DNA of 64,000 nt, taken from positions 186,001-250,000 of the forward strand of contig JAKTNI010000002.1 in NCBI GenBank assembly GCA_029593505.1, read 5' to 3'. The translations under genes were made by a program, and so were the position numbers. Below, piece after piece: positions 1-10,496 of the stretch. Source of the DNA: Streptococcus suis (GTDB lineage: Bacteria; Bacillota; Bacilli; Lactobacillales; Streptococcaceae). The notes below the pieces were generated by a model. The model saw only the letters and a program-made list of their open reading frames with translations. It was not told the DNA's origin and made no database searches. Each line of letters starts with the position of its first letter. The stretch's first letter is position 1.

Positions 1-834
1 AGCAAATCTCATCTTAAGAAACTCACCATTCTCATCACGTTTGTGCAACTCACCAAAATTTTCATTGTATGTGACCAATTCCCAGCCCTTATAATATTCT
101 TTTAGCTCACCTGCTCCAAATGTAAATGAAAAATTCATTGGACACGGTGCATCATCAGTATCCATTGCTGCCACAATCAAGTTATATCCACCTATTCGCG
201 TCTGTTCTTGCATGTTTCGAATAATAGCTGGAACACGTTCACGATCTAAAAACATAAAAACAACAGTTGAAATGATCCAATCATACTCCTGTTCCAAACT
301 AGCAGAATGGATATCATATATACCAGCCTGTAAATCCAGATCCTCTAATTCCTTAATCTGTAGAAGTGATTGAATACTAGAAATATCTTTATCTACTGCA
401 GTTACATCAAACCCTCTCTGAGCTAAATATAAGCTATTTCGACCATGACCACAACCAAGATCTAACACCTTACAGGGAGAGATTGTCCTCAATGCTTGCA
501 ACACTTCCGAATGTGTTCGTGTATATCCATATTTTTTTGCAAAATAATCCTCAGGTTGACAGAAAAATTCCAAGAAAAATTCTGTATCCTCTGTTAGTAA
601 AGTTACACGATGCCAAGCTTGAGGCTCAACAAAAGGGATATCATCAGTCGGTCGATAGGTAGCACTCCATACAATCTCATTGCTATCTGAAATGGACTCA
701 AATAACAATTGACCTGTTAATACTTTTAGTTTAGCCCATGTCCCAACGGCTGTATTATGTTTTGTTAAAAAATGCTGTGGAACGGTATCTCTATTCCAAA
801 TTGGCATCCGTTTATAAGGTACTAAAACTGTCAT
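1..834 (-). CDS. tehB: TehB-type SAM-dependent methyltransferase (3' end outside window)
   Basis: The frame is open from the ATG at 834 to the window edge (278 codons, no stop), so only the last few residues are missing. The N-terminal part (about residues 1-90) looks like the cupin-like domain of long TehB proteins. The rest is a class I methyltransferase with the SAM-binding motif VLDLGCGHGRNSLYLA. The visible end, LKMRFA, matches the family C-terminus. The family links to tellurite resistance by methylation; the physiological substrate is unknown. A good site, AAGGAG, precedes the ATG. It follows smpB, as in other streptococci, but has its own promoter and lies beyond a terminator. Confidence 0.9.
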   Translation of the reverse strand, partial: MTVLVPYKRMPIWNRDTVPQHFLTKHNTAVGTWAKLKVLTGQLLFESISDSNEIVWSATYRPTDDIPFVEPQAWHRVTLLTEDTEFFLEFFCQPEDYFAKKYGYTRTHSEVLQALRTISPCKVLDLGCGHGRNSLYLAQRGFDVTAVDKDISSIQSLLQIKELEDLDLQAGIYDIHSASLEQEYDWIISTVVFMFLDRERVPAIIRNMQEQTRIGGYNLIVAAMDTDDAPCPMNFSFTFGAGELKEYYKGWELVTYNENFGELHKRDENGEFLKMRFA

Positions 835-897
835 CTTTCACTCCTTTTCGACTATCTATTGGTGCATTCATTACAATGTCCACTATCATATCTTCCT

Positions 898-926
898 ATT
901 TTAGAAAATTTAGAAAGGATTTGCAA
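898..926 (-). promoter_or_regulatory. tehB promoter
   Basis: Reading the minus strand, TTGCAA (926-921), a 17-nt spacer and TAAAAT (903-898) lie 64 nt upstream of the tehB ATG. This gives tehB its own transcription start downstream of the smpB terminator. It is seen by consensus only. Confidence 0.55.
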
Positions 927-927
927 G

Positions 928-954
928 ACAAAAAAGATCGGAACCTCCGATCTT
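928..954 (-). terminator. Rho-independent terminator of the smpB operon
   Basis: On the minus strand an AGATCGG/CCGATCT stem with a 5-nt loop is followed by TTTTTTG. The hairpin starts within the smpB stop codon. Confidence 0.8.
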
Positions 955-1420
955 ATCTATGATTGATGGCTTTTATCGTCCGCTTAATATCACGGTCTTG
1001 TTCGCGCCGTTTTATAGACTCTCGTTTGTCATAATCATGTTTTCCTTTTGCAAGTCCAATCAAAAGTTTGGCAAAGCCATCCTTGATATACACTTTAAGT
1101 GGAACAAGAGTCATCCCCGTTCCCTTTAGTTCATTCTCTAAGTAAGCAATCTGTTTCTTTCTAAGCAACAACTTACGCGTTCGAGTAGGCTCTTGATTCC
1201 AGATATTGCCCTCATCATAAGGAGAAATGTGAACATTGACTAACCAAGCTTCCCCCTTTTTAATTTGTGCAAAGCCATCTTTCAGATTGATTCGACCCGC
1301 ACGGATAGACTTAATCTCTGTCCCTGTTAAAACAATACCAGCCTCTACCGTATCTATAATTGTATAATCATGGCGAGCTTTTTTATTTTGTGCAATTACA
1401 TTTCCCTCACCCTTAGCCAT
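953..1420 (-). CDS. smpB: SsrA-binding protein SmpB
   Basis: The 155-residue protein has the usual SmpB length. It shows the oligonucleotide-binding barrel core ([20 protein letters not shown], about residues 16-35) and the basic C-terminal tail that enters the decoding site ([18 protein letters not shown]). It binds tmRNA and brings it to ribosomes stalled on broken mRNA. It starts 2 nt after the rnr stop, so the two are co-transcribed. The pairing is functional, because RNase R degrades the defective mRNAs released by trans-translation. No tmRNA gene is visible in this window. Confidence 0.97.
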   Translation of the reverse strand: MAKGEGNVIAQNKKARHDYTIIDTVEAGIVLTGTEIKSIRAGRINLKDGFAQIKKGEAWLVNVHISPYDEGNIWNQEPTRTRKLLLRKKQIAYLENELKGTGMTLVPLKVYIKDGFAKLLIGLAKGKHDYDKRESIKRREQDRDIKRTIKAINHR

Positions 1421-1422
1421 GC

Positions 1423-3756
1423 TTATCTCCTTTTCTTATTCTTTTTTGCCAATTCCTTATAAAATGGTTTCTTTTTCTTTTTGGTTGTAACACTTTGCAG
1501 TTTGCTATCTTTAGACGACAAGTGACGTGAAGGAAACTTACTAGGTTTCGCTGACTTTTGTCTACTATTTTTAGACGATTTTGTCAGTTGTCCTGGTTTT
1601 TTCAATCTCTTTTCAAGCTGGTCATAATCCGAAGGAACATGAGCAAAATCAATTTCACCTGTCATCTTATCTGCTCGTGTCAATCTGATACGAATTGGCT
1701 GACCAACTCGAAAAACTCTACCCGACTTCTCGCCCTGCAAAGTCATTGTACGTTCGTTGAATTGATAGTACTCATCCAGATTGGTAATATGAATCAAACC
1801 CTCAACTGTATTTGTCAACTCAACAAATAATCCAAACTTGACAACACTGGATACCACACCATCAAACTCTTGACCAACAAATTCCTGCATAAACTCTGCT
1901 TTTTTCATAGCTTCAACTTCTCGTTCTGCTTCAATAGCACGACGTTCTAAACTCGAAGATGACTTGGCCAATTCAGGAATGACTTGAGCAAAATGCTCTG
2001 CTTTGTCCGCAGGAGATTGCGCATACTCCCTCACCATTCGATGAACCAACAAATCTGGATAACGGCGAATCGGACTTGTAAAATGTGTATAGAACTTTGC
2101 AGCAAGACCGTAATGTCCGTGATTATGTTCAGAATAACGAGCTTGCTGCATAGAACGTAGCAACATCATATTCAGCACATCTGCAAAAGGCTCATTTTTC
2201 ACACGTTCAATGAGGGTTTGAAGGACATCTTGATGAATAGACTGAGCTGTACCATAGACAGTCAAACCAAAACTAGTCGCATAGTCAATGAATTTCTGCA
2301 ATTTTTCAGCTTTAGGTTCCTCGTGAATCCGATAGATGAAAGGAAGTTCTAACTTAGCAAAATGCTCTGCGACACATTCATTCGCTGCTAACATAAAGGA
2401 CTCAATCATCCTCTCAGCAATACCACGATGACGAAGTTGAATATCTACTGGCATACCATCTTTATTAACAATAATTTTAGCTTCTGTCGTATCGAAATTC
2501 AAGGCTCCACGTTTATACCGCATTGTTTCAAGTGTTTCATGAAGCTTAACCATCAGCTTTACGCTCGGAACAAGCCGTTTATAGGTCTCTAACTGCTTGC
2601 TAGCACCTGAAATTAGTTCATTTACATCCGAATACGTCATCCGAAACACTGTTTTGATAACAGTCTGACCAATCCAGTACTTGACAATCTTTCCTCTACG
2701 ATCTATTTCCATAATCGCTGATTGTGTTAGGCGATCCACATTTGGATTTAAAGAGCAAATACCATTTGATAAGCGTTCTGGTAACATCGGAACTACTCGG
2801 TCTGTTACATACACAGAAGTCCCTCTCTTCACAGCTTCCCGATCCAGTGCCGACCCTTCTCTCACATAGTAGCTCACATCTGCGATATGTACCCCCAGCT
2901 CCATATTACCATTCTTTAATTGCTTGATATGAACAGCATCATCCAAATCTTTAGCATCTGCTCCATCAATAGTAAAAATGATTTCGTTTCGTAAATCTAA
3001 CCGTTCCGCAAAATCTACCTCAGATGGACTATCTGGTATACTATTCGCTTCTGCAATAACATCATCTGGAAACTCTGAAATAATATCTCTTGACTCCAGA
3101 ATTTCTAAAACATCAATGCCTACATCATCCTTATGACCAATTACATCGCGAATCGTTGCGACAAAGTAGTCTCGTTTTTTACTTGGATAAGCTTCTATAT
3201 CAACTTTTAAAATTTCCGTTCCTGTTAATGCCAGTGGTGATTTTTTTACATAAATCTTTTGAGAAATTTTTTGATTTTTTGAACGAATATAGCCTACATA
3301 TTCTGGTTTTTCATCATCAAGGACAATCAAACCTACTGCCGTTTTTAGACTATGCTCTAAAATATCAATTATTTCAGCTTCTGCAGCGCTTCCTTTGAAT
3401 CGATCTGCAACTTTCTTGATGACTACTTCTACTCGATCACCTTCAATCGCAAAGTGAACATCATCCCTATTGACAAAAAGATCAGCTTCTTCCTCATCAA
3501 TACTCACAAAGCCAAATCCAGACTTATGAGCATGAAAAGTTCCCTGTAAAGTTACTGGCTTATTCGTATTCTTTGTCTGTGGTAAAGCAATCTTACCTTG
3601 ATGATCAAATGCTAATTTCCGACTGCTTTCCATAGTAGATACAAGCTTGACTAATTCTGTAAAATCCTTAGCTGAGTGAGCACCTACATGAGTAGCTAGC
3701 TGGTCCATCGTAACGGGACCAACCTCCTCAATATACTGTATAATTTGTTTTTTCAT
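1423..3756 (-). CDS. rnr: Ribonuclease R
   Basis: The 777-residue 3'-5' exoribonuclease belongs to the RNB family. Its domains in order are an N-terminal winged helix (residues 1-60), cold-shock OB domains (about 70-220), the RNB catalytic core with [14 protein letters not shown] (Asp cluster coordinating Mg, near 265-278), an S1 domain (about 630-715) and a Lys-rich tail ending KKNKKRR. It degrades structured RNA, and works with SmpB in ribosome rescue. It lies between secG and smpB in one minus-strand operon, the same order as in pneumococcus. Confidence 0.97.
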   Translation of the reverse strand: MKKQIIQYIEEVGPVTMDQLATHVGAHSAKDFTELVKLVSTMESSRKLAFDHQGKIALPQTKNTNKPVTLQGTFHAHKSGFGFVSIDEEEADLFVNRDDVHFAIEGDRVEVVIKKVADRFKGSAAEAEIIDILEHSLKTAVGLIVLDDEKPEYVGYIRSKNQKISQKIYVKKSPLALTGTEILKVDIEAYPSKKRDYFVATIRDVIGHKDDVGIDVLEILESRDIISEFPDDVIAEANSIPDSPSEVDFAERLDLRNEIIFTIDGADAKDLDDAVHIKQLKNGNMELGVHIADVSYYVREGSALDREAVKRGTSVYVTDRVVPMLPERLSNGICSLNPNVDRLTQSAIMEIDRRGKIVKYWIGQTVIKTVFRMTYSDVNELISGASKQLETYKRLVPSVKLMVKLHETLETMRYKRGALNFDTTEAKIIVNKDGMPVDIQLRHRGIAERMIESFMLAANECVAEHFAKLELPFIYRIHEEPKAEKLQKFIDYATSFGLTVYGTAQSIHQDVLQTLIERVKNEPFADVLNMMLLRSMQQARYSEHNHGHYGLAAKFYTHFTSPIRRYPDLLVHRMVREYAQSPADKAEHFAQVIPELAKSSSSLERRAIEAEREVEAMKKAEFMQEFVGQEFDGVVSSVVKFGLFVELTNTVEGLIHITNLDEYYQFNERTMTLQGEKSGRVFRVGQPIRIRLTRADKMTGEIDFAHVPSDYDQLEKRLKKPGQLTKSSKNSRQKSAKPSKFPSRHLSSKDSKLQSVTTKKKKKPFYKELAKKNKKRR

Positions 3757-3808
3757 GATACCTTTTATTCAAAAAAATAGACCAAGAACAAGTCCCAGTC
3801 TGATTTCC

Positions 3809-4042
3809 CTACTTACTTGAAATGATAACGAGTACTAACGCATCCAACATCCACAAGAAAATAAGGATAGCTGTCAAACGTTGCATAACCGCCTCAAAAC
3901 CACGAGCTTTTGTTCGCTCAAACAAAGCACCACTAGATGAGTCAAAGACATTGCTAGATTGGCTTTTAGCAGGCTGAACAAAAATAATCGCTACAAGAAT
4001 AACAGATAAAATCAAAAGAATGGTTAATAATACTTGATACAT
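3809..4042 (-). CDS. secG: Preprotein translocase subunit SecG
   Basis: This 77-residue protein has two hydrophobic segments (about 5-23 and 54-75) joined by a polar loop (QPAKSQSSNVFDSSSGALFE), which is the SecG pattern. It is an auxiliary subunit of the SecYEG channel in the cytoplasmic membrane. It sits between rpmG and rnr, a placement conserved in streptococci. Confidence 0.93.
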   Translation of the reverse strand: MYQVLLTILLILSVILVAIIFVQPAKSQSSNVFDSSSGALFERTKARGFEAVMQRLTAILIFLWMLDALVLVIISSK

Positions 4043-4087
4043 ATTTTTTCTCTTTCCTTAATAACTCTCAATATTATACCATACAAT

Positions 4088-4237
4088 TTACTTGGTTTCA
4101 AGATGAAGGGTTACTTTTCTCTCTTTAGGGCAGTATTTCAACACCTCAATATTCTGAGGATGGTTCTTAACATTTTTGCTTGTCAAATAATTTTTACTAC
4201 CGCACTCTGAACACTGTAAATGAATTTTTACTCTCAC
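4088..4237 (-). CDS. rpmG: 50S ribosomal protein L33 (GTG start)
   Basis: A 49-residue protein is read from GTG at 4237 ([18 protein letters not shown]...). The first G of its start codon is the last G of the pmrA TAG, so the junction is TAGTG and translation is probably coupled. The zinc ribbon is incomplete: CxxC at 9 and 12 is present and Cys36 is present, but the fourth position is Glu39. It is therefore intermediate between the classic zinc-binding and zinc-free L33 forms. Bacteria often carry several L33 paralogues; only one is seen here. Confidence 0.93.
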   Translation of the reverse strand: MRVKIHLQCSECGSKNYLTSKNVKNHPQNIEVLKYCPKERKVTLHLETK

Positions 4238-5442
4238 TAAATATCCCTTACTTTCAAGTAGTTTTTAAAGTTCACAAATGACCAACTAAAATTCAGCAAC
4301 ACTAAACCACTAGCCAAATAGAATACCCATTCATAGCCCAGTCCAGTAGCTACCGCTGATCCCAACATTGGTCCCACAACAGAACCCAAATTATTAAATA
4401 ATTGATTATAGGAAAAAATCCGTGAAATTCCTTCCTTTGGAGTTAGTTTGGTCAAAAGAGAATTCACTGATGGCAAAAGAGCCCCCGTTCCAAATCCATA
4501 GAGAAAACGTAAAATTCCCAGTTGGATTGGGTTCGTTGCAATAGCACAAAGAAAATTAATCAATAAACTATAGGCTAAAGCAAGTAGCAACAAACGATGA
4601 TTACCAATTTTATCCCCAATTTTTCCCAAATAACCTGAAGTTACTAGAGAAGCTACCCCAGGAAGTGAAACAATGAGCCCTGAAACAAACAATAAATTCT
4701 CTTTCTGCCCCAAATGACGAATATACAGTGTCAAGATAGGAATTACTGTCTGAGCAGCAGCAATAATAATCATAGAGGTGATGAACAGTCCAACCATCAT
4801 CTGCTTATCTTTAACTTGACTTACTAATTCTCTGAAAGTCATCTGCTCATCTTTAGGAACTGGTGTAAAATCTTCTTTTATAAAATAAATCGTTAACAAT
4901 AATGCTACTAGATAAAACAAGCCAACCAAAAGAAAAACTTGATGAATTCCAAATATCTCTGCTAGTACTCCACCTAAGGTCGGTCCGATTAAGTTTCCAG
5001 CCACAAGCCCCGTTGAAAGAGTACCTAAAGCATATCCCGTCTTATCTTTTGGCACTTGACTAGCGATCAATGCCGTAGCATTTGGGATATAACCTGTAAA
5101 AATTCCATTGAGTACTCGCAAGACAAGTAACCAAAAAATATTAGGGACAAAAGCCATACCTCCCATAGTAAAAATCATAGCAAAGGCTGCTCGAACCATC
5201 ATCGGTTTACGACCATATCGATCTGCCAGACTTCCCCAGACAGGTGCCATCAAAGCTGCTGTTAGAGCATTGATAGATACTGCTAAACCCGAATAGTATT
5301 CTACCTGACCATCAGGAACCTGCAAGCTTTCAACAAAGACAGCGATAAACGGCATCACTAGAGTAAAGCTGACACCTGTTAAAAAATTCCCTATCCAAGC
5401 CACCTTCAAATTCTGTTGCCAATATTGACTACTGTCATCCAT
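4237..5442 (-). CDS. pmrA: MFS multidrug efflux protein PmrA
   Basis: A 401-residue major facilitator with about 12 membrane segments. The MFS loop motif between TM2 and TM3 is present ([14 protein letters not shown], near residue 66), and a similar motif recurs in the second half ([14 protein letters not shown]). It is homologous along its length to pneumococcal PmrA, a drug:H+ antiporter reported to export fluoroquinolones. It overlaps coaE by 8 nt upstream and rpmG by 1 nt downstream. Substrates in this strain are not known. Confidence 0.9.
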   Translation of the reverse strand: MDDSSQYWQQNLKVAWIGNFLTGVSFTLVMPFIAVFVESLQVPDGQVEYYSGLAVSINALTAALMAPVWGSLADRYGRKPMMVRAAFAMIFTMGGMAFVPNIFWLLVLRVLNGIFTGYIPNATALIASQVPKDKTGYALGTLSTGLVAGNLIGPTLGGVLAEIFGIHQVFLLVGLFYLVALLLTIYFIKEDFTPVPKDEQMTFRELVSQVKDKQMMVGLFITSMIIIAAAQTVIPILTLYIRHLGQKENLLFVSGLIVSLPGVASLVTSGYLGKIGDKIGNHRLLLLALAYSLLINFLCAIATNPIQLGILRFLYGFGTGALLPSVNSLLTKLTPKEGISRIFSYNQLFNNLGSVVGPMLGSAVATGLGYEWVFYLASGLVLLNFSWSFVNFKNYLKVRDI

Positions 5443-6031
5443 TCTCCAACTCCTCTAAATAAGCCTTAACTTGTGCCAATGTGGTATCCAAGTTCCCACT
5501 ATTATCAATCACTTTATCAGCCAACACTTTCTTTCTCTCTAGAGAAAACTGAGCATCTATACGATTTCTAGCTTCTTGAGATGAGTAGCCATTGCGCTTG
5601 ATCAAACGTTCCAACTGCTGATATTTATCAACATAGACAAGCCATACTTCATCCACTATTCCACTATAATCCAACTCATAGAGTAAAGGAACATCCATAA
5701 AGAATACCCTTTCTGTCTGCTCCAACTGTTCCTTTCGAACTAACAGTTCTTCTCGGATAATGGCGTCTTGTATATCAGATAGCCGCTTACGCCTCTCCTC
5801 ATTGGAGAAAACCAATCGTCCCAACTTTTCTCTGTCTAGCTGACCATCCGCCAATAGAATTGATGGACCAAATTCCTTGACTAAGACAGCATAAAGACGA
5901 TTACCTTTAGACTGTAATTCATGTACTACTGCATCAGCATCAATCACCTGATAACCATTTTGTTGTAAAAAAGCGGTGACTGTTGATTTTCCTGAAGCAA
6001 TGCCACCTGTTAATCCGATAACTTTAGTCAT
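5435..6031 (-). CDS. coaE: Dephospho-CoA kinase
   Basis: A 198-residue P-loop kinase with Walker A GLTGGIASGKST at residues 7-17. It catalyses the last step of CoA synthesis, phosphorylating dephospho-CoA at the 3'-OH. The DADAVVHELQ and FMDVPLLYE motifs are typical of CoaE. It overlaps mutM (8 nt) and pmrA (8 nt), so the genes are translated from one message. Confidence 0.96.
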   Translation of the reverse strand: MTKVIGLTGGIASGKSTVTAFLQQNGYQVIDADAVVHELQSKGNRLYAVLVKEFGPSILLADGQLDREKLGRLVFSNEERRKRLSDIQDAIIREELLVRKEQLEQTERVFFMDVPLLYELDYSGIVDEVWLVYVDKYQQLERLIKRNGYSSQEARNRIDAQFSLERKKVLADKVIDNSGNLDTTLAQVKAYLEELENG

Positions 6032-6851
6032 GTTTCACCTGACAACTTGGACAAAAATGCGTGCCGCGACCACCTAGCTGTATTTTTAAAATTTCAGTCT
6101 GACAGCGAGAGCAAGCTTCTCCACTTTTTCCATATACTTCTAAATACTCTTGCATCCTACCGTCCATTCCCAGAGCATTCCGATAAGTGCGTATGGTTGA
6201 GCCTCCTTTTTCAACACCTAATGCCAATACTGTAATGATAGCCTGATGAAGAGCTACTACTTCTTCCTCTGATAGACTATTACTAGCTTGCGCAGGATGA
6301 ACTTGAGCACGAAAAAGAACTTCATCCACATAGATATTCCCTAAACCCGCTACTAAAGACTGGTCTAGCAAATGTGATTTTATTGGCTTTTTAGACTTAG
6401 CTAACTTCATAGCAAATTCTGTCACATTAAACTCTTCCTCTGTTGGTTCGGGACCAATTTTTTTAATAGAAAAGTAAGCAGACACCTCTTCTTCTCTCAA
6501 TAACTCCATTGTTCCAAATTTACGAACATCTTGATACACTAAAGTAGTTCCGTCTGTAAACGTAAAAAAGACATGAAAATGCTTATTATCCGGTACCTCA
6601 TGGGAAAATAAATGATACTTCCCTTCCATACGCAAATGCGAAATCAACACAAAATCTGTCAAATAAAACAAGAGATACTTGCCTCTTCGTTGAACATCAC
6701 AAACTGTTTGTCCGACTAGGTCTTTGCAAAAGTTGTCTGCACCAGTTTTGATCATAGGAGAGTAATTTACAACAATCCTTTGAAAAACCTTACCTTTTAC
6801 TAACTTATTCAAACCACAACGAACTGTCTCAACCTCTGGTAATTCTGGCAA
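6024..6851 (-). CDS. mutM: Formamidopyrimidine-DNA glycosylase (TTG start)
   Basis: The 275-residue bifunctional glycosylase/AP lyase removes 8-oxoguanine and formamidopyrimidines. The start is TTG at 6851, fixed by chemistry: the catalytic nucleophile is Pro2, and the PELPEVE motif follows this codon directly. The H2TH region lies mid-protein (KSHLLDQSLVAGLGNIYVDE), and a C-terminal zinc finger (CSRCQ...CPSCQ, about residues 247-271) is intact. It overlaps coaE, as in pneumococcus. Confidence 0.96.
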   Translation of the reverse strand: MPELPEVETVRCGLNKLVKGKVFQRIVVNYSPMIKTGADNFCKDLVGQTVCDVQRRGKYLLFYLTDFVLISHLRMEGKYHLFSHEVPDNKHFHVFFTFTDGTTLVYQDVRKFGTMELLREEEVSAYFSIKKIGPEPTEEEFNVTEFAMKLAKSKKPIKSHLLDQSLVAGLGNIYVDEVLFRAQVHPAQASNSLSEEEVVALHQAIITVLALGVEKGGSTIRTYRNALGMDGRMQEYLEVYGKSGEACSRCQTEILKIQLGGRGTHFCPSCQVKHD

Positions 6852-7011
6852 TGCATTACACCATGAGTGATGAAGAAACGACTGATATCACAAAGAACTC
6901 TGCTACAAGCCATCAACTAAACTATCAGTACGTCTACACTCTCCCTTTCTTTTCAAATTTTTCGTTAGACAATCAACAAGCCTCCACGTTCTCCTTACTT
7001 TATGGTTAATG

Positions 7012-7434
7012 TTAAATATCACGAACATAATGAACTGTGCGACACACTTCCCTAAAACCATTTTTAAGATGGAATTGTTGACTAGAAATATTCTCTACAT
7101 CTGCATTAGAAGCTAGCTGACAAGCTCCCATTAAGCCTGCCCACTCTTCAGCAAAGGCAATCAATTGTGAAGCAATTCCTTTGTGTCTCTCCTGTGAACA
7201 CACCATAATTCCCTCTATGTAAGCAACTGGACTCGTGTGACACCCCTCTACGTAATCCTTCCTAAGCGAAAGACTAATCCATGCCAGCGGTTTATCCTCA
7301 GAATAATACAAAAATTCATATGGAAACTTTCCTAAGATAAATTATTCTCTCAATTGCAGTTCATCTGTGTTCCATACCTGACTAGCAAAAAATGACCATA
7401 GATGTATACTGTCTAACGTGACGGATCGAATCAT
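7012..7434 (-). pseudogene. GNAT acetyltransferase, AAC(6')-like, broken by an in-frame stop
   Basis: An ATG at 7434 with a strong site (AGGAGAGGGAT) opens a frame that runs 30 codons to a TAA at 7344-7342. It then continues in the same frame without further stops to 7012. Joined, it would be about 140 residues. The second part carries the acetyl-CoA binding region of GNAT proteins (YIEGIMVCSQERHKGIASQL) and an N-terminal SLRKDYVEG like aminoglycoside 6'-N-acetyltransferases. A single base change (for example GAA or CAA to TAA) explains the break. A fragment could start at TTG 7311, but it would lack the first strands and helices. Confidence 0.8.
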
Positions 7435-7450
7435 ATCCCTCTCCTAAACA

Positions 7451-7475
7451 CAGTAAAAGCCTTGCGGCTTTACTG
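7451..7475 (-). terminator. Hairpin after era
   Basis: CAGTAAA-GCC pairs with GGC-TTTACTG directly after the era stop. The T-tail on the minus strand is weak (TGTGTTTAG), so it may only partly terminate transcription before the broken GNAT gene. Confidence 0.45.
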
Positions 7476-7476
7476 T

Positions 7477-8373
7477 TTAATATTCTTTTTCATTGTAACC
7501 AAAGTCTGCTAAATCTAATTTTTTATCGCGCCAGTTCTTCTTCACCTTCACCCATGTTTCCAAAAAGACTTTATCTCCCAACATGAGCTCAATATCACGT
7601 CGCGCCATTGTTCCTATTTTCTTGAGCATACTTCCTTGCTTACCAATGACAATACCTTTTTGACTATCACGCTCCACCATAATCGTCGCACGAATGTGGA
7701 CTTTGTCCGTAAACTCATCCCGTTTCATAGACTCAATCACCACTGCAACCGAATGAGGAATTTCCTCTCGTGTCAAATGAAGAACCTTCTCACGAATCAT
7801 CTCAGACACCAAGAAACGCTCTGGATGGTCAGTAATTTGCTCAGCAGGAAAATACTGGAAACCTTCCTCAAGGTTTTCCTTCAAAATCTCCATTAAACGA
7901 TTGACATTATTTCCCTGAGTGGCAGAGATAGGTACAATTTCCTTAAATTCCATCTGCTGACGAAAATCATCAATCTGTTCTAATAATTGATCTGGATGAA
8001 CCTTGTCAATTTTATTCACAACAAGGATGACAGGAACATTGGCTTGCTTGAGACGCTCCATGATCATATCGTCTCCCTTACCTCGCTTCTCATCAGCTGG
8101 CACCATAAATAGAACAGTATCCACTTCACGAAGTGTACTATAGGCAGACTCCACCATAAAATCACCCAAAGCTGTCTTAGGCTTATGGATTCCCGGAGTA
8201 TCAATGAACACGATTTGCTCCTGATCAGTCGTATAAATTCCCATAATCTTATTACGAGTAGTTTGAGCTTTATCACTCATAATGGCAATTTTCTGCCCCA
8301 TCACATAGTTCAGAAATGTTGACTTCCCAACATTTGGACGTCCTAAAATCGCTACAAAACCTGATTTAAACAT
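7477..8373 (-). CDS. era: GTPase Era
   Basis: The 298-residue protein has an N-terminal GTPase domain (G1 GRPNVGKST at residues 11-19, G3 DTPG, G4 NKID) and a C-terminal KH RNA-binding domain ([14 protein letters not shown], about 232-245). Era binds the 3' end of 16S rRNA and is needed for 30S maturation. Upstream are dgkA and ybeY, the usual neighbours; YbeY also acts in 16S rRNA processing. Between era and dgkA lies an unusual palindromic insert of about 110 bp. Confidence 0.97.
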   Translation of the reverse strand: MFKSGFVAILGRPNVGKSTFLNYVMGQKIAIMSDKAQTTRNKIMGIYTTDQEQIVFIDTPGIHKPKTALGDFMVESAYSTLREVDTVLFMVPADEKRGKGDDMIMERLKQANVPVILVVNKIDKVHPDQLLEQIDDFRQQMEFKEIVPISATQGNNVNRLMEILKENLEEGFQYFPAEQITDHPERFLVSEMIREKVLHLTREEIPHSVAVVIESMKRDEFTDKVHIRATIMVERDSQKGIVIGKQGSMLKKIGTMARRDIELMLGDKVFLETWVKVKKNWRDKKLDLADFGYNEKEY

Positions 8374-8389
8374 AGTATTTATTATTATG

Positions 8390-8500
8390 GAGGACGAAAA
8401 ACGATACTAGATTAACTCTAGATACAAAATCTATCTTACCAGCTGGCATTCGCTTTAGTATATCGTTTTCTGACTACATTCCACTAGAAATTTCGTCCTC
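8390..8500. repeat. Imperfect palindromic element, possible MITE-like repeat
   Basis: Terminal inverted repeats GAGGACGAAA (8390-8399) and TTTCGTCCTC (8491-8500) bound a 111-bp segment. A second inverted pair is nested inside (AAAACGATA 8398-8406, TATCGTTTT 8461-8469). There is no reading frame. It interrupts the otherwise tight ybeY-dgkA-era operon. No second copy was noticed in this window. Confidence 0.45.
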
Positions 8501-8559
8501 ATTTCCTTTCTACTGTTCAGAAATAGGAGAAAACAATCTCCCCTTTCTTTGTTTTAATT

Positions 8560-8961
8560 CTAAAAAAATAACTTCCATATTCTAGGTAGAAAAATGATAG
8601 CTCCCGTCAAGAAAGCAAAACCTGAAATAAATAGAACTGCCCCTGCAGCCATATCTTTTGCATTCTTAGCTAAAATATGAAAATGATAATCCGAAGCTAA
8701 ATCTACCACACACTCGATAGCAGAGTTCATGATTTCAAAAGCAATAACTAAACTAATACTCAGCAAAAGAAAAAGCCACTCAGTCAATGTCACTTGAAAA
8801 ACAAGTCCTGCTAGTACAACTAATATAGCAGAGACTAGGTGCTTCTTCATATTTCGCTCTTCTTTAAAGGCAGTAGATAAACCAGATACTGCAAAATCAA
8901 GACTAGCAATCAATTCTCGGTTCTTCCACCGATTTTTTGAATTATTCTCGTGTAAGTCCAT
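8560..8961 (-). CDS. dgkA: Diacylglycerol/undecaprenol kinase
   Basis: A 133-residue integral membrane kinase with three membrane segments. The family signature [15 protein letters not shown] is at about residues 76-90. In Gram-positives this family mainly phosphorylates undecaprenol, feeding lipid carrier into wall synthesis. Its start overlaps the ybeY end by 20 nt. Confidence 0.93.
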   Translation of the reverse strand: MDLHENNSKNRWKNRELIASLDFAVSGLSTAFKEERNMKKHLVSAILVVLAGLVFQVTLTEWLFLLLSISLVIAFEIMNSAIECVVDLASDYHFHILAKNAKDMAAGAVLFISGFAFLTGAIIFLPRIWKLFF

Positions 8962-9439
8962 AAGCTGTTAAAATCTCTTCTTGTAACTGAAACATTTCCT
9001 TCTCTTCTTCTGGCGTATAATGATCATAGCCATTGATATGAAGAAAACCGTGCACTGCTAAAAATCCCATCTCACGCTCATAGCTATGACCGTACTCTTT
9101 TGCTTGTTCACGCGCCTTATCAATTGATATATATAATTCTCCGATATAGGCATCAAAGTCTTCCATCAACTCAGCTAGTTCAGGATGTTCTAACAAATCT
9201 TCCTCGCCTACTATAATGTCTGACTCTGGTTTGTACTCCAAACTAACAACATCCGTCGGTCGATCAATACCCCTGTATTCCAAATTTACTTCATGAACAC
9301 GAGCATTATCAACGAAAGTAACCGCCATTTCCTTCTGTTGCTGACCGATTTTGTCGGCTGCAAATTGGAGCAAGGCTTTAATATCTTCCTGCATCTGAGC
9401 AGAAACCTGCCCTGTTTCGTCAATCATCTCAATATACAT
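8942..9439 (-). CDS. ybeY: Endoribonuclease YbeY
   Basis: A 165-residue rRNA maturation RNase. The zinc-binding three-His motif is intact ([11 protein letters not shown], about residues 130-140). It takes part in 16S rRNA 3' processing and 70S quality control, consistent with the adjacent era. Confidence 0.96.
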   Translation of the reverse strand: MYIEMIDETGQVSAQMQEDIKALLQFAADKIGQQQKEMAVTFVDNARVHEVNLEYRGIDRPTDVVSLEYKPESDIIVGEEDLLEHPELAELMEDFDAYIGELYISIDKAREQAKEYGHSYEREMGFLAVHGFLHINGYDHYTPEEEKEMFQLQEEILTAYGLTRE

Positions 9440-9578
9440 TATTTTACATTCCTTTTACTTTTCTATTATATCATAAATACTGTAAATAAGGGAGTTTTAA
9501 AAGAAAAAGGTCCAACACATGAATACCATCTCTTAACCACTACAATATAACTATCTTCCATCCTCATACAAAACAGCG

Positions 9579-10292
9579 CTAGTTACTTACTGTCTCTACC
9601 GCTTGAATAAATCGCTCTGCGATTTCTTTTGGTCGTGTGATTGCTCCACCAATCACTATTCCAGCCGGATGTAAACGAGCCACTCGCTCTGCATCTTGAA
9701 TAGAATGAATTTTCCCTTCTGCAATAACATCGCACCCAGCACGACATAGCTCCTCAATCAACTCCAAATCTGGACCTTCTTCCTGTCGACTATAGGATGT
9801 GTAGCCTGACAATGTAGTTCCTATAAAATCAATCCCACATGCTGCGGCATGAATCCCCTCTTCAACAGTACTAATATCTGCCATAAATAATTGATGAGGG
9901 TATTTCTTTATAATTTTTGAGATAAATTCTTCAATGGAGTGGCCATCAAATCGTTCTCGCTTTGTACAATCAAGCGCAATAACATCAATATCCAACGCTA
10001 CGAGCTCGTCTACTTCTCTCATCGTAGCTGTAATAAATGGCTCATAGGGAGGGTAATCTCGTTTTATAATGCCAATAATGGGAAGACTTGTCACTTCTTT
10101 AATTTCTTGAATATCACGTACACTATTGGCTCTGATCGCGACTGCACCTGCCTCTTCTGCAGCCTTTGCAAATAGAGGCATCACACCCCCTCTTTCTGAA
10201 TAAAGCGGCTCATGTGGTAAGGCTTGACAAGAAACAATAACACCTCCTTTAATTTGTCGCTTCAACCATTCTTTCTTTTCTGTTTTATCCAT
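9579..10292 (-). CDS. nanE: N-acylglucosamine-6-phosphate 2-epimerase
   Basis: A 237-residue TIM-barrel enzyme converting ManNAc-6-P to GlcNAc-6-P in sialic acid catabolism. Family motifs are present: ALPHEPLYS near the N-terminus, RANSVRDI, the catalytic Lys region GIIKRDY, DCTKR, and GGAITRP near the end. It stands alone between ybeY and the ABC exporter. No other nan gene (lyase, kinase, transporter) lies in the window, so the rest of the pathway must be elsewhere. Confidence 0.93.
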   Translation of the reverse strand: MDKTEKKEWLKRQIKGGVIVSCQALPHEPLYSERGGVMPLFAKAAEEAGAVAIRANSVRDIQEIKEVTSLPIIGIIKRDYPPYEPFITATMREVDELVALDIDVIALDCTKRERFDGHSIEEFISKIIKKYPHQLFMADISTVEEGIHAAACGIDFIGTTLSGYTSYSRQEEGPDLELIEELCRAGCDVIAEGKIHSIQDAERVARLHPAGIVIGGAITRPKEIAERFIQAVETVSN

Positions 10293-10449
10293 GATCTACT
10301 CCCTTTATTTTCGCTTTTCCTAACACTGTCTATCCACACCAAATATCAGTCACAACAAAATAATGCCCTCCTCCTCTGAATCATCTTTCGCCCGAAAACT
10401 TCTTTACTAATATTGTATCATATCGAGAACAGATTGCTCATTTTTGCAT

Positions 10450-10480
10450 AGTAAAAACTTAGGTATGAACCTAAGTTTTA
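10450..10480 (-). terminator. Terminator of the ABC exporter operon
   Basis: AAAACTTAGG pairs with CCTAAGTTTT around a 6-nt loop, with a T-rich tail on the minus strand just past the second exporter gene. Confidence 0.85.
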
Positions 10481-10496
10481 CAAATGGATTAGACTA

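Noticed and set aside
738..962. 74-codon plus-strand frame over the tehB start and smpB end
   Set aside because: No ribosome site; it runs antisense to tehB and its promoter.
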